The position numbers and the translations under genes are program-made. From assembly GCA_016215025.1 (NCBI GenBank), contig JACRMI010000076.1:81741-145740 (forward strand): a stretch of DNA of 64,000 nucleotides. Reading direction: 5' to 3'. Of the stretch, positions 16,369 through 25,150 are shown one piece after another. The notes beneath the pieces were generated by a model. It ran no database searches. It was given only the letters and a program-made list of their open reading frames with translations, and was not told the DNA's origin. This DNA is from Chloroflexota bacterium. Its GTDB lineage: Bacteria; Chloroflexota; Anaerolineae; UBA4142. Position 1 is the first letter of the stretch. Each line of letters opens with the position of its first letter.

Positions 16369-17612
16369 TTCGCACTCACTTGATCGACTTGCAATTCGGT
16401 TTTGTTTTTCATCATCGGCGATTCATGCGCCAGCGCAATCAATCCGGCACTGATCGCCAAAAGTATGATGAGCGCAAACATTGATGGCGTGAACGAGCCG
16501 AGTGTGTCGTTGAGCCACCCCATCGCAAAAATAAAGACAACAGAGATTTGCATTGCAAGAACGAATAAACCATTCGACGTGCCTTCGGGTGTAGGATACG
16601 TGATTTCTGCGCCGAGTTGATAAATCACCGGCGCGATGCCGATCATGAAAAATCCCAGGACGAAAAAGGCGATCAGCAAGACGGTGTAATCGTTGCTCAG
16701 GGTGATCGCGGCAAGCCCAGGAATCGCGGCGATCAAACCGATCAGCAAAATCGGTTTGCGCCTACGCAGCTTGTCCGAGATCGGCGGGAAAATAATCGCG
16801 CCAACGATTGCGCCGATCAGCATCAATCCACCCAGCGTGCCTGCATCGGCAGGCGCGTAACCTTTGGGACTCACGATGCTTTCGACCCAGGTTTCCAATC
16901 CGTTAAAGATGCCGCCCGCCAAAAAGAAAACGATGGCGAGGTAATAAAAATCGGGCAAGCGCAAAATTTGGCGGAGACCATCGAGCACGAGCGCGCGTTG
17001 TTCTTGACCGGGCGGACTCGCCGGAGTGGGTGGATTTTCGCGCGCGAAAACGATAAATACGATTGCCGAAATGGCGGCGAAGATACCGTAGATCAATTGC
17101 ATCCTCGCCATGCCGACCGAATCGAGTAGAAATGGCGTCAGCATTTGTCCAACCACGACGCCGAGAAACGATGCAACTTGGGCAAGTCCAATCGCCGTGG
17201 CGCGTTCTTCCAACGCGAACCATTTCGCCGCAACTTTGGTGAACGCATTCAAAATGAATGGCTGCGCGACGGCAATGCCAATCGTAAAGATTAGCGTCAT
17301 CGTAAAGTTCGACGTGTAGATGCCGCGCAACATGCCGAACACGCCGAGAATCACTGCGCCGAATCCGACAGCGCGATGGAAACCAAAGGTGTCGATTGCC
17401 CACGATGCGGGGATGGCGACGGGGATAAACACGATCATGAACGCCATCGCGAGGAGACCGATTTCGAGTTCGCCGACGCCGTAGAATTTGGCGGCGGGAC
17501 CCGTGATCGGCGCAAAACAAATCCAGAGGATTTGGATCGTGAGATTGATGAACATGAACACTGCTAACACGACCCAGCGATAGCCGTACACCTTCACGTT
17601 CGATGCTGCCAT
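16365..17612 (-). CDS. Major facilitator superfamily transporter
   Basis: About 415 residues with twelve likely membrane helices. The start is ATG 17612 with AGGAGGT seven bases upstream; the longer frame to 17669 adds residues before the ribosome site and was rejected. Helix-forming stretches such as VVLAVFMFINLTIQIL and LLAMAFMIVFIPVAIP, and a loop with RRRKPILLIGL, fit the MFS fold. The stop overlaps the start of the FGGY kinase, suggesting uptake of the kinase substrate. Confidence 0.88.
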   Translation of the reverse strand: MAASNVKVYGYRWVVLAVFMFINLTIQILWICFAPITGPAAKFYGVGELEIGLLAMAFMIVFIPVAIPASWAIDTFGFHRAVGFGAVILGVFGMLRGIYTSNFTMTLIFTIGIAVAQPFILNAFTKVAAKWFALEERATAIGLAQVASFLGVVVGQMLTPFLLDSVGMARMQLIYGIFAAISAIVFIVFARENPPTPASPPGQEQRALVLDGLRQILRLPDFYYLAIVFFLAGGIFNGLETWVESIVSPKGYAPADAGTLGGLMLIGAIVGAIIFPPISDKLRRRKPILLIGLIAAIPGLAAITLSNDYTVLLIAFFVLGFFMIGIAPVIYQLGAEITYPTPEGTSNGLFVLAMQISVVFIFAMGWLNDTLGSFTPSMFALIILLAISAGLIALAHESPMMKNKTELQVDQVSAK

Positions 17613-17687
17613 AGCGCGAACCTCCTGGTGAGTTGTGCCGATTTTACCGCCGCTTGGAATGGAATGCAAATAGATGCTGTTTCAATA

Positions 17688-17716
17688 TTGACTTTACGAA
17701 AATTGCCTTGTATATT
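17688..17716 (+). promoter_or_regulatory. Sigma70-type promoter of the lipoprotein gene
   Basis: TTGACT at 17688-17693, a 17-base spacer and TATATT at 17711-17716. The expected start near 17723 leaves a leader of about 40 bases before ATG 17766. It lies in the divergent region with the MFS operon. Confidence 0.6.
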
Positions 17717-17765
17717 TTAGTTACAACATCGAGCGGAGAGTCCCGCCAAAAATGTGGAGGCGAAA

Positions 17766-18503
17766 ATGCGAGCCACTTGTCTAGTTGCGATTATCCTGGC
17801 TTTGGTCGTCACGGGTTGTGAATTGCCGCCCGAGTACTTGCCTCCCACGGCTGTCGCCGAAACGGTTCAGGCGGCAGTGGCCACGGCGCAAGCAGCGCTG
17901 CGCACACCTAGCATAACGCCAACGTGGACGCCCATCATCGTTCCGACGGCGACGAATCTACCCACGCAAACACCTCGCCCCAGTGCAACCGCGACGCCAA
18001 CCATTGCGACTGCAACCAATACGCCGACTATCGTGGTCGGAACATTCACGCCGACGCGTACGCCGACAGCCACTCCTTCCTTGACGCCAACCATTGGTCC
18101 AACCAGTGTTCCGCTGCCGCCGAATCTCAACACGACTGTCATGGGTTGCGATCTGGGATTTGATCTCGCGCATGGACTAGGCGAAGTCACGAACGCATAC
18201 GTGCGCGTGCGCAACACCGGCGGAATTGAATTGACGAATGTGTGCGTGATTCTCAACGCCAGTAACGAAGGCAAAGCCCATCCCGACAAGAGTCGCTGCT
18301 TTGCTTCGTTAAAAGTGAATTACGAAGTGACGACCAAACTCACCGTGGACACGACGTCTGGGACTGTGACTTCGCTCGACGTTGCGGTGACGACGAACCA
18401 GGGCTTGACGAGTAACACTCCAGGCGCGAACTGTCGCGCGCCGGACCGAGCTACGCTCGACAAGATCACTCCGGTCCTGAATACGCCGCAGCCGATACAG
18501 TGA
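17766..18503 (+). CDS. Secreted lipoprotein with Thr/Pro-rich linker
   Basis: About 245 residues. The signal peptide ends in a lipobox, VVTGC, so the protein should be anchored at the membrane outside the cell. Residues 30-120 are a Thr/Pro/Ala linker with repeated TPT and TAT units, followed by a globular domain of about 120 residues with three cysteines (VMGCDLGF, TNVCVIL, SRCFASL) and a fourth in GANCRAP. A domain of this kind may be a beta-sandwich, but I do not recognise it. ATG 17766 has GGAGG at 17756-17760. Its function is unknown. Confidence 0.8.
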   Translation: MRATCLVAIILALVVTGCELPPEYLPPTAVAETVQAAVATAQAALRTPSITPTWTPIIVPTATNLPTQTPRPSATATPTIATATNTPTIVVGTFTPTRTPTATPSLTPTIGPTSVPLPPNLNTTVMGCDLGFDLAHGLGEVTNAYVRVRNTGGIELTNVCVILNASNEGKAHPDKSRCFASLKVNYEVTTKLTVDTTSGTVTSLDVAVTTNQGLTSNTPGANCRAPDRATLDKITPVLNTPQPIQ

Positions 18504-18539
18504 GTCAAGTCAGGCGAATGAATTCGCGGCAACAAAATC

Positions 18540-18615
18540 ACAAAGCCGACCTCCGTCGGCTAGAATCCGCGTAGGCGGATTTCGTGAGCTGGTTGATGCG
18601 ACTTTAGTCGCCCGT
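18540..18615. repeat. Double-hairpin intergenic repeat
   Basis: Two adjacent small palindromes: GCCGACCTCCGTCGGC at about 18546-18561, and AATCCGCGTAGGCGGATT directly after it, followed by a GCGACTTTAGTCGC hairpin. This compound arrangement looks like a mobile intergenic repeat rather than a regulatory site. Confidence 0.55.
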
Positions 18616-18639
18616 TCCAACCCCCGTTGAATTCCCTCC

Positions 18640-18676
18640 CAATCTGCGCTAAGATATTTAGCGCAGATTGTTTTTA
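18640..18676. terminator. Hairpin with T-run upstream of fumC
   Basis: A perfect 13-bp stem (CAATCTGCGCTAA and its complement) with a 5-base loop, followed by TTTTT. It fits an intrinsic terminator for the upstream lipoprotein gene and lies 26 bases before the fumC start. Confidence 0.7.
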
Positions 18677-18701
18677 CTCGCGTTTTCTCTTTGGAGGCAA
18701 T

Positions 18702-20114
18702 ATGGAATATCGAATCGAAAAAGATTCATTGGGGCAGGTCAAGGTTCCGGCGAATGCATTGTGGGGCGCACAGACCCAGCGCGCGATAGAAAATTTTCCG
18801 ATCAGCGGATTGAAGCAGTATCGCGCGTTCGTTTGGTCGATGGCGGTTATCAAGCGCGCTGCCGCCGAGGTCAATCGCGACCTAGGATTGCTGGATGCAA
18901 AACTCACGGACGCGATCGTGCAGAGCGCGCAAGAAGTCATCGACAATAAATGGGAAGCACAATTCGTCGTCGATCCGATTCAAGCGGGCGCGGGCACATC
19001 GCACAACATGAACGTCAACGAAGTGATTGCCAATCGCGCAAATCAAATCCTGGGTTATCCAATCGACGATGCTAAAAAACCGGTAAACCCAAACGATCAT
19101 GTGAACATGGCACAATCGACGAACGATACGATTCCGACGGCGATTCGGCTCGGCTGTCTGTGGCGCTTGGATGGACTGTTGCGTGCGTTGGATTCACTCG
19201 CCGATGCGCTCGACGACAAGGCGCGTGTGTTCGACGACATCGTCAAATCGGGGCGGACGCATTTACAGGATGCGGTGCCGGTGCGAATGGGACAAGAATT
19301 TGGCGCGTACGCGCAAGCGGTGCGAAATGATCGCGAGCGAATTGCGACCGCCGGTGATCGCTTGCGTCGCCTGGGCATTGGCGGTACGGCGACCGGCACC
19401 GGCTTGAACGCGCATCCCGAATATCACCAACGGATGATAAAACGGATAAACGAATTAACAAATTTGAATGTTCGCAGTTCAGGAAATTTATTCGAATCGA
19501 TGCAATCGCTTGCCGATGCGGCGGATTTTTCCGCGGCGATGAACACGTTGGCAATTACACTCACGCGCATCGCGAACGATTTTCGTTTGCTCGCGTCTGG
19601 CCCGACGACGGGGCTAGCTGAAATTCTTTTGCCCGCCGTTCAACCTGGGTCGTCGATCATGCCGGGCAAGGTGAATCCGGTGCTGCCAGAAATGTTGAAC
19701 ATGGCGTGCTATCAAGTCATGGGGAATCATCAGACCATCGCGCTGGCGGCTGCCGCAGGTCAACTCGAACTCAACGTGATGATGCCCATCATCGCCTACA
19801 ATCTTTTTCAAACGATGGACATTCTCATCAATGCGGTCAATGCCTTTACGACGAAATGCGTCGTCGGGATCGAAGCGAATCGCGAACGCGCAGAAGAATG
19901 GCTGGCGAAATCGACGGTGCTGGTGACGGCGCTCAATCCGGTGATCGGTTATCTTAAGGCGGCGGAAGTGTCCAAAGAGGCGATGGCGCGCAATGTGTCG
20001 ATTCGCCAAGTGGTTTTGGAAAAAGGGCTATTGAGCGAGGACCAACTCGATAAAATTCTCGACGTGCGCGCGATGACGGAAGGTGGCATCAAGGGTGTTG
20101 GCGGTAGCGGGTAA
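18702..20114 (+). CDS. fumC: Class II fumarate hydratase
   Basis: A 470-residue fumarase of the iron-free class, which hydrates fumarate to L-malate in the TCA cycle. GSSIMPGKVNPVLPEM is the superfamily signature loop. GAGTSHNMNVNEVIANRA, HVNMAQSTNDTIPTA and SGRTHLQDAVPVRMGQE are the other conserved substrate-binding regions. An aspartase shares this fold, but the motifs fit FumC best. ATG 18702 has TGGAGG at 18692-18697; the frame upstream is not coding. It is a single gene after a terminator-like hairpin. Confidence 0.93.
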   Translation: MEYRIEKDSLGQVKVPANALWGAQTQRAIENFPISGLKQYRAFVWSMAVIKRAAAEVNRDLGLLDAKLTDAIVQSAQEVIDNKWEAQFVVDPIQAGAGTSHNMNVNEVIANRANQILGYPIDDAKKPVNPNDHVNMAQSTNDTIPTAIRLGCLWRLDGLLRALDSLADALDDKARVFDDIVKSGRTHLQDAVPVRMGQEFGAYAQAVRNDRERIATAGDRLRRLGIGGTATGTGLNAHPEYHQRMIKRINELTNLNVRSSGNLFESMQSLADAADFSAAMNTLAITLTRIANDFRLLASGPTTGLAEILLPAVQPGSSIMPGKVNPVLPEMLNMACYQVMGNHQTIALAAAAGQLELNVMMPIIAYNLFQTMDILINAVNAFTTKCVVGIEANRERAEEWLAKSTVLVTALNPVIGYLKAAEVSKEAMARNVSIRQVVLEKGLLSEDQLDKILDVRAMTEGGIKGVGGSG

Positions 20115-20129
20115 ACATCGAAAAGATTT

Positions 20130-20221
20130 TTGGACGCGGACTGACTGTGGCGAAGTGCGCCACAGCCACGCGGACAAACGCAGATTTTTATCCGTGTTCG
20201 TCTGCGTTTGTCCGCGTCCAA
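20130..20221. repeat. Long inverted repeat between fumC and the CHAT gene
   Basis: The outer arms are TTGGACGCGGAC and its exact complement. Inside, a second pair (GGACAAACGCAGA / TCTGCGTTTGTCC) and a small hairpin TGTGGCGAAGTGCGCCACA are nested. It lies between converging genes and may end both transcripts, but it looks like one of the mobile palindromes of this genome. Confidence 0.6.
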
Positions 20222-20234
20222 TTGCTTGTTTGTG

Positions 20235-23200
20235 TTAGGGTCTGCCGATCAACACGAACGCTGCCCACTCGAACGGCGGTCGCCCTGCTCGAATCATTTC
20301 GCATTGCGCGAGTCGCAACGCCTCCGCTAATTTTTTCCCCGCCGCGCCATGCCGATAAAATCGTCCGATCATTTCTGATGTGGCATTGTCTTCCACCGAC
20401 CACAATGTTGCGATCAGCGCCTGCGCGCCAGCATAGAAAAACGCGCGCGCCAAGCCGATGAGTTCGTCGCCGGTGCCGCCAGTGCCGAGCGCGGTTTGGC
20501 AAGCCGAAAGCGTCACCACGCGCGCGTTGAGCCGCAGTTCAAAAAGATCGGCGACCGTCAGCGCTTCATCGGACAAGACAATCCGCGATTGATGTGGCGC
20601 GGCCTGATCGAGAATGGCATGCGTCGCAAAGTGCAGCGCATCGAATTGGCGCAATGCACCGGAAGCATTTAGCTCGAATAACTTTTTGCGCGTGGCTGCT
20701 TCGCGCCACCTATATTCGCCGCGTCCGTCGAATGCTTGACGGATGGCGGCGAGTTCATTTTCTGCGGATGGCAGCGCGCGCAAGGATGAATCGGAAAACT
20801 GATCGAGACCGAGCGCGAGCGGATTTGTGATGCAATCGTTAGCGTTCGCTTTCAGCAAGAGATGCATTGCTTGCAAGCTAGGCGCGTAGACGATGGTGTA
20901 TCGTTCTGCTAAATACGTCGCGCCATCCTGCAATGCCTGAAACGGCAGCGCATGAAGCGAGCCATGCGGCGCGAGGATGAGGCTCGAGGCAGTGATGTCG
21001 CGCGGAACGAGCAAGCGATAAAGATGTTGCAAGTGATTGGCTGACGATGGCGCCGGTTGCCCGTGTAAGGTTCCGCGATAGATGAGTTCGCGCAAGTCCG
21101 ATTCGGATGAAACGCATTTCGCTAAAACGGTTTGGTCGTACGCCGATAATGTCTTGGTTTCGATCTTCAAGCGATCCGGAGTGACCGTCGCAATTGTCAG
21201 CGTGTCGCCGGTGAAATAATAATCGAGCGCGCACCAATCGGATTGCAAATGTGCGTTGGCGGATTGGCGAAAAGCATCCAGCGAAAACGCGCCGGGAATC
21301 GAAACGCCTGCCAGTCCACTAGCGGACAGTCGCAGTTGAGTCACCACCGATTCGTAGGCTTTAGAGACAGCGTCAAGTTCTTGCAGTGCAGCAGCAGAGA
21401 CCGAGGTGAGTTCCGCTTCACCGCGCAAGGGTTCGCCGGTTTCATGCGTTGCTTGGACCACCATCTTTCGGCGCAGTGCGCCGATTTGGTAGCGCAGAGT
21501 TTTCTCGCGCGCGATCAAATCGGCGACGTAAGGGTCGGTGTGGTCAGGTGGCATAACCCAGCCACGGTTTTCCAATCGATTGAGAAATGTCCGCGCCTTG
21601 CTGGCTTCGATCACTTGCAAAGCTGCGTCGTCTTGCTGGAGCCTTTGCGCGAGTCTAAGCGCGTCGGTATAGACCGATTGCCGGTCGGCGAAGAAATCAT
21701 TGGAGAATTGTTCGGCGATGAGCGCGGTTCGCACCTGAGCAATCGTGCGCATCGCGTCAAGTGCGTGTTCGAGCGCAATCGTTTCTTTGCCTTGTGTCGA
21801 GGCGCAGCGACTCAAGCCGTACGCTGCGCGCCACGCTTGGTCGGGAAAACTTGCTTTGAGGATTTTTTGCGCGGGGGCGAAATATTTGCGCGCTAGTTTC
21901 CACTCCTGCCATTGCAAATGAAATTCGCCTTGTGTGAGATCGCACAGCGCGGCGTCCACGATTTGCGCTTGGCGCAGAAAAGTTACGCGGCTAGAGGCAA
22001 TCAACGCGAGCGCGCGTTCGCGTTCGTTGGCGTGCGCCGCGACCTGGCTCGCTAGCCGATCACAAACCGCGGTGAGCGAATCGAAATTTTCGTTCACGCT
22101 AATCTCGTGCGCTTCTTGTAGATAAACGTCGACGGATTGCCATTCACTCCGCGCGATCAAGACCTGAATCAATTCCACGTCCGCTTGAGCGAGAAAAAGC
22201 GTCAGATTTTTTTCGCTGAAAACCGCGCGAGCTTGGCGCAGACATTCAAGCGCCTGCATCGTCTGTCCCAATTGAAGATAGGTTGCCGCCAGATTCATTT
22301 GGCTTTGCACCACTAGCGTGTCGCGATTTCTCTCGCGGAATATTTCTTGAGCGCGCAGATGAAGATCAATGGCGCGACTGTAGCGTCCTTGTTTATCATG
22401 CACGAGCGCGAGGTTCTCGCTGATGATGCCCACGCGGGCACGACGGTTCTGCGCTTGTGCAAACTCCAGGCATTCCTCGTAAAGGGGCAACGCTTCGTCA
22501 TAACGATTGAGATCATAAAGCGTGTTTGCCAAATTGATCGAACATGCCACGACTTCGCCAGAAACCCCGTGCGCCAGAAAAGAGTCGCGCCCGCGACTCA
22601 AAGCGGACACCGAGTCTTCAAACTGGCTGAGGCGACGATAGTTGATGCCCAACTCTATGTCGCAGTTTGCGGCGAACGCGAGCGCGTCCAGGTCGATAAA
22701 GCATTTGCGCGCTTGGAGCAACACTTGATTTGAATTAGCAAAGCGCCCAAGTTTTTCCAAGGTCAGTCCCCAAAGGAATTTACACTGGGCTATGTCTAGC
22801 GGTGCATTTGCCGACATAAAAATGTTACGAACGCGATCCAATGAATCTTGGTCAATCTGCTCTGTCAATAATTTTGTGTGGATGATGTCGTACTCAACGC
22901 GAGCTGAGTCAAGCGTTGCGCCAAGCGACCCGTAGGTCGCTACCGCTTGCTGCAAAAGCGCAATCGTTTGCGGATATTCGCCGTGGTCACGCAGCACACG
23001 GGCTTGAATCCAATCGCAACGAGCGCACAAAGCCGGAGACGGATTTTGGGCACGGACACGCTCGATCAATTGAGGTATGTCGTCGAGTTGAGCGAGATAA
23101 ATTTTCGCCCATGTCGCTTCGCAAATGCTTGTCGCCCACAATTCGATTTTGTCGTCGGGATCGTAATGCGAGAGGGCAAGTTCGGCGTGCGACAATGCTT

Positions 23201-23357
23201 CGCGATAATGTCCCAATCGATTCGAGATAATGGCGAGAGCGAGCGCAGTTTCCGCTTGCGCGGGTCGATCCTGCGCAGCACAGGCTTGCTCGTGCGCGGA
23301 TCGGGCGAGCGTGCGGGCTTGGCGTGGTGATGAATCGAGGTAAGCAAGAGGTGTCAT
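20235..23357 (-). CDS. TPR-repeat CHAT-domain protease
   Basis: About 1040 residues from ATG 23357, which overlaps the stop of the upstream gene (ATGA). Residues 1-560 are helical tetratricopeptide-type repeats (for example SVSALSRGRDSFLAHG and DEALPLYEECLEFAQ). The C-terminal 350 residues form a CHAT (caspase-like) domain: the catalytic His is in LHFATHA near 913 and the Cys in LSACQTALGTGG near 953, both intact. The end, GAQALIATLWSVED, is typical. CHAT proteins cleave protein partners. Here it is the last gene of a sigma / anti-sigma-like / CHAT operon, so the anti-sigma-like protein is the obvious candidate substrate. Confidence 0.9.
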   Translation of the reverse strand: MTPLAYLDSSPRQARTLARSAHEQACAAQDRPAQAETALALAIISNRLGHYREALSHAELALSHYDPDDKIELWATSICEATWAKIYLAQLDDIPQLIERVRAQNPSPALCARCDWIQARVLRDHGEYPQTIALLQQAVATYGSLGATLDSARVEYDIIHTKLLTEQIDQDSLDRVRNIFMSANAPLDIAQCKFLWGLTLEKLGRFANSNQVLLQARKCFIDLDALAFAANCDIELGINYRRLSQFEDSVSALSRGRDSFLAHGVSGEVVACSINLANTLYDLNRYDEALPLYEECLEFAQAQNRRARVGIISENLALVHDKQGRYSRAIDLHLRAQEIFRERNRDTLVVQSQMNLAATYLQLGQTMQALECLRQARAVFSEKNLTLFLAQADVELIQVLIARSEWQSVDVYLQEAHEISVNENFDSLTAVCDRLASQVAAHANERERALALIASSRVTFLRQAQIVDAALCDLTQGEFHLQWQEWKLARKYFAPAQKILKASFPDQAWRAAYGLSRCASTQGKETIALEHALDAMRTIAQVRTALIAEQFSNDFFADRQSVYTDALRLAQRLQQDDAALQVIEASKARTFLNRLENRGWVMPPDHTDPYVADLIAREKTLRYQIGALRRKMVVQATHETGEPLRGEAELTSVSAAALQELDAVSKAYESVVTQLRLSASGLAGVSIPGAFSLDAFRQSANAHLQSDWCALDYYFTGDTLTIATVTPDRLKIETKTLSAYDQTVLAKCVSSESDLRELIYRGTLHGQPAPSSANHLQHLYRLLVPRDITASSLILAPHGSLHALPFQALQDGATYLAERYTIVYAPSLQAMHLLLKANANDCITNPLALGLDQFSDSSLRALPSAENELAAIRQAFDGRGEYRWREAATRKKLFELNASGALRQFDALHFATHAILDQAAPHQSRIVLSDEALTVADLFELRLNARVVTLSACQTALGTGGTGDELIGLARAFFYAGAQALIATLWSVEDNATSEMIGRFYRHGAAGKKLAEALRLAQCEMIRAGRPPFEWAAFVLIGRP

Positions 23358-24169
23358 CGCTCGGATGAAGATTCGGCTTGAAATTCGGCTTGAAATTCGG
23401 CTTCGAACTCTACCCGCAGGTCGCGCAGAGTTTCCAAATCGGTAATAGGGATGGCGGTAATAAGACATTTGCCATTTTGTAAACGACTCGAATAGCAGTG
23501 TTCATTCCAAATGAGGGTGACGCGCAGCGGTTCGAGTGGTGATACGGAAGAGACCGCAGAGATTTCAAGGTCAACCGTATTTTGATGTTCGGGGTGATAG
23601 AGCCATACGTCGATGGCAATTTCTTGGTGGTCAAATGTGATGGTATCGGAAAGGAGCAAAGATTTTTGTGCGGGCAGTGCATCGCCGCGGAGGACGAGCG
23701 ATGAGGGTGACGCGATGGCACGGGAGAGATGCGGGGCTTGGATGATAAAGCCAAACTGGAGCGGCGCGCCGCCCACGCGTGAGCGCATCTGCTTCGACCA
23801 CAACGCGTTTGGCGGCATTGGCGCGAGAAAAGGCAAGGTTAGGTTAGTGGGGATATTTTGGGAAGAATCTATTGGGCTAGTCATGGCTGTATGTAAGGAT
23901 TGACAGCGTTCACAAGTTTGCAGATGTTTCCAAGCAGTAGGATAAATTTTCTGGACAGCTTCATGGCGTAGTTCACTATCGATATAAAATTCCAATACCT
24001 CTTCAAACTGGTCATGCGATAAAGATTTAGATCGCGTTTTACTGCGCGATTCAACAATCGCTTGCCTCAGGCGGACAAGTTGCGGACCTATTTTTTTAGA
24101 ATGACCAAGATATTTTTTTGCAGTATTGGACTTTGGTGGCGAGTGTATGGGTTTGGTATTTTTTCTCAT
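23354..24169 (-). CDS. Zinc-finger anti-sigma-like protein of a sigma/CHAT operon
   Basis: A 271-residue protein. The segment around residues 80-95, AWKHLQTCERCQSLHT, gives H-x3-C-x2-C, the zinc-binding motif of anti-sigma factors. There is no membrane helix, so it should be cytosolic. The C-terminal half (about 130-255) looks like a beta-rich domain of unknown kind. The last residues, EFEAEFQAEFQAESS, are encoded by a 12-bp tandem repeat. It lies between a sigma factor and a TPR-CHAT protease and overlaps the latter by 4 bases. The anti-sigma role is inferred from motif and position. Confidence 0.65.
   Translation of the reverse strand: MRKNTKPIHSPPKSNTAKKYLGHSKKIGPQLVRLRQAIVESRSKTRSKSLSHDQFEEVLEFYIDSELRHEAVQKIYPTAWKHLQTCERCQSLHTAMTSPIDSSQNIPTNLTLPFLAPMPPNALWSKQMRSRVGGAPLQFGFIIQAPHLSRAIASPSSLVLRGDALPAQKSLLLSDTITFDHQEIAIDVWLYHPEHQNTVDLEISAVSSVSPLEPLRVTLIWNEHCYSSRLQNGKCLITAIPITDLETLRDLRVEFEAEFQAEFQAESSSER
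23373..23411 (-). repeat. 12-bp tandem repeat at the end of the anti-sigma-like gene
   Basis: Three copies of a 12-bp unit (ATTCGGCTTGAA on the plus strand, the third with one or two changes). They encode FQAE-type repeats at the C-terminus of the protein and could vary in number by slippage. Confidence 0.75.
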
Positions 24170-24184
24170 CGCTGGATTCTCGGT

Positions 24185-24207
24185 GGGGCAAATTTCAAAT
24201 TTGCCCC
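24185..24207. repeat. Small palindrome between sigma and anti-sigma-like genes
   Basis: An 11-bp perfect inverted repeat (GGGGCAAATTT and complement) around one base, in the 62-base gap between two genes of the same operon. It is probably an extragenic palindrome that could still affect mRNA stability. Confidence 0.6.
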
Positions 24208-24231
24208 TACTTTTAGAATGGAATTTCCCTC

Positions 24232-25053
24232 TTATTTCTTGCGCGGTGGAGTGGTTAATATTTCGTTCAGTTTTGCCAGTGCTCGATCGCGAAGGTTGTA
24301 GATGGCTTGCTTGGTTTTATGCAAGCGGCGGGCGATTTGAGCGTCGTCTTGTTCTTCGAGAAAGGTCGCGATAATAACAAAGCGTTGCGCCGGGCTGCGC
24401 AATTGGTCAATCGCTTGCAGCATGTCCATGTGGTCTTCGACCCGATCGAAGGGCACAAGTGCTTGGTCGTCAGGAATTAGTTCCGCCAACGTCGAGCCGG
24501 ATTCGTTATTCGACGGCATTTCATCCAACGAATCGGGGGTGGTAATTCGATCTAGCACATCGCGCGAGCGCGTGTAGCGTTCGGAGATGAGGTTTTTGAG
24601 GATGGTGATCGCCCACGCTTCAAAGGCAACATCGCAGGGAAAAGGTTTATCGTAGATGATGAGGCATGCTTGCTGGGCAAAATCGACGGCATCCGCAGAC
24701 ACATCTGCCCTGGGACGCCATCGGCGAATGAGGTTTACCGCGCGGTACGTGAGCAAAGTCTGAAGCTGCCCCCATGCAATCGCGTCTTTGTTTTCCAAAG
24801 CGACGAGGCGTGCAAATTCGTTAGTTGCAACCGCGATTACACAGTCGACGTACGCCTGAAGGGTCAAGCGCTGACTGCGGGAACGATGGGAAGTGAGCCG
24901 CTGGAAGCGTCCGCTCGCGAGGTTATGTTCAACCGAATGAACGATCAACTGTTCAAATCGGAACAGGTCGCTCGGTTTAAAGTTAGTTTTTGCAATGTGC
25001 TTTTGGCAGAGCGCACGCACAGCCGAGGGTGCAAGGGGCATTCGTTTTGGCAT
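24232..25053 (-). CDS. Sigma-70-family (ECF-like) sigma factor
   Basis: A 273-residue protein with sigma-factor layout. Residues 70-165 correspond to region 2 (AVDFAQQACLIIYDKPFP, FEAWAITILKNLISERYTRSRD). Residues 205-265 form region 4, with the helix-turn-helix DDAQIARRLHKTKQAIYNLRDRALAKLNE. A long Asp/Glu-rich linker lies between them, and the first 60 residues are an extension beyond a minimal ECF factor. It is the first gene of a minus-strand operon with the zinc-finger protein and the TPR-CHAT protease. It most likely directs transcription of a stress or defence regulon when released. Confidence 0.8.
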   Translation of the reverse strand: MPKRMPLAPSAVRALCQKHIAKTNFKPSDLFRFEQLIVHSVEHNLASGRFQRLTSHRSRSQRLTLQAYVDCVIAVATNEFARLVALENKDAIAWGQLQTLLTYRAVNLIRRWRPRADVSADAVDFAQQACLIIYDKPFPCDVAFEAWAITILKNLISERYTRSRDVLDRITTPDSLDEMPSNNESGSTLAELIPDDQALVPFDRVEDHMDMLQAIDQLRSPAQRFVIIATFLEEQDDAQIARRLHKTKQAIYNLRDRALAKLNEILTTPPRKK

Positions 25054-25124
25054 CCGAGTAAAAGAATTCTGACCGGGAATGCATTATTTAAATAGCGACC
25101 GACCTGACGAGCTGGTTGCAAAAC

Positions 25125-25143
25125 TGTATCATACCTTGATACA
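25125..25143. promoter_or_regulatory. Dyad operator-like site upstream of the 25151 gene
   Basis: TGTATCA, five bases, TGATACA: a perfect 7-bp dyad. It lies in the divergent region between the sigma-factor gene and the small gene at 25151, only seven bases before that ATG. The position suits a repressor or a site bound by the new sigma circuit, but no binding protein can be named. Confidence 0.4.
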
Positions 25144-25150
25144 AGTGTCA

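Noticed and set aside
23373..23411. Short direct repeats considered as a CRISPR
   Set aside because: Units are 12 bp, contiguous and coding, without spacers; no CRISPR array was found anywhere in the window.
23358..23468. 37-codon N-terminal extension of the CHAT protein
   Set aside because: It is Arg/Ser/Ile low-complexity read from the 12-bp repeat in another frame; ATG 23357 overlapping the upstream stop is the natural start.
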